A DNA stretch of 6,499 bases from JBBSEX01 sp038239345 (GTDB lineage Bacteria; Acidobacteriota; Terriglobia; Bryobacterales; Bryobacteraceae), in the NCBI GenBank assembly GCA_038239345.1, contig JBBSEX010000106.1:1-6499 (forward strand), written 5' to 3'. The notes under the pieces were generated by a model. It did not search any database, was not told the DNA's origin, and worked only from the letters and a program-made list of their open reading frames with translations. The translations under genes were made by a program, and so were the position numbers. Shown here in pieces: positions 6,245 through 6,499 of this stretch; within the stretch, counting starts at the first letter, position 1, and each line of letters begins with the position of its first letter.

Positions 6245-6499
6245 ATGCTTATGCAAGCTTCCATCCTTGAGGTAGAGCACTTGGTCCCTCCGAACCGTGC
6301 CGGAAACACGGCTCCGATCCGGGTGGTAGTCGGCGATGCTCAAAGCATTGTCCGTTATGCGCTACGAAGCCTATTCGCGCAAGAGCCTGATATAGAACTG
6401 GTTGGGGAAGCCGTCGACGGCCGACAGGTACTCGACCAAGCAAGAGAACTCCAGCCAGACGTGCTGCTGTTGGATTTTCACATGCCTCACTTGGATGGC
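6245..6499 (+). CDS. Response regulator, receiver domain (partial, runs off the right edge)
   Basis: The first 85 codons are present. A 24-residue N-terminal extension (MLMQASILEV to NRAGNTAP) precedes a receiver (REC) domain starting IRVVVGDAQSIVRYALRSLF. Next come EPDIELVGEAVDGRQVLDQA and ELQPDVLLLDFHMPHLDG. The phospho-acceptor aspartate is D77 in LLLDFHMP. The residue order looks like NarL/FixJ-type regulators, which pair the receiver with a LuxR-type helix-turn-helix and act as cytoplasmic transcription factors driven by a sensor kinase; that output domain is beyond the window. At the acidic pair after the first strand, D31 is kept but the next position is alanine (A32) where most receivers have Asp or Glu, a side chain that normally binds Mg2+. 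No kinase gene is seen upstream. The start is supported by AAGGA six bases before the ATG. Confidence 0.9.
   Translation, partial: MLMQASILEVEHLVPPNRAGNTAPIRVVVGDAQSIVRYALRSLFAQEPDIELVGEAVDGRQVLDQARELQPDVLLLDFHMPHLDG

Overview
The window looks like a gene-poor, decayed stretch of a bacterial chromosome, probably from a soil bacterium of the Acidobacteriota. That placement is an inference. It rests on the protein types present: a YncE-like propeller joined to GNLIV/TDWTA repeat domains, a small secreted protein with a YYGKTK-GKFMSEEEA core, a YCII-type protein, and a GRP-type sugar permease beside a ribokinase. No rRNA or other phylogenetic marker is present.

Layout. Positions 1-1032 (minus strand) hold the remains of a two-gene sugar or nucleoside salvage operon. 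A ribokinase-family gene that has lost its 5' part is followed by a GRP/ureide-permease-like transporter with a frameshift near 249, running off the left edge. Positions 1178-3610 (plus) hold the dominant gene, an exported protein with an N-terminal beta-propeller and two tandem copies of a domain with a 210-residue period. Its stop codon overlaps, tail to tail, that of a 3'-truncated YCII-domain gene (3607-3825, minus). Upstream of that lies a frameshifted fragment of a tyrosine recombinase (3882-4085, minus).

Positions 4086-4528 hold no gene I can support. Positions 4529-4948 (minus) encode a small exported protein, clearly intact, with a good ribosome binding site and signal peptide. Positions 4949-5517 are non-coding as far as I can tell. 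Positions 5518-5760 (plus) may encode an unrecognised 80-residue protein. Positions 5826-6078 hold what looks like a broken small gene. From 6245 to the right edge is the start of a response regulator, with an alanine where the second acidic metal-site residue normally lies.

Taken together, the genes do not form one pathway. The two truncated minus-strand genes on either side of the plus-strand propeller gene, with recombinase debris next to one of them, suggest that the propeller gene came in by a past insertion or rearrangement. I found no CRISPR array, tRNA, rRNA, defence system or intact mobile element, and no convincing undescribed multi-gene system. The most interesting objects are the propeller plus duplicated-domain protein and the atypical receiver domain.
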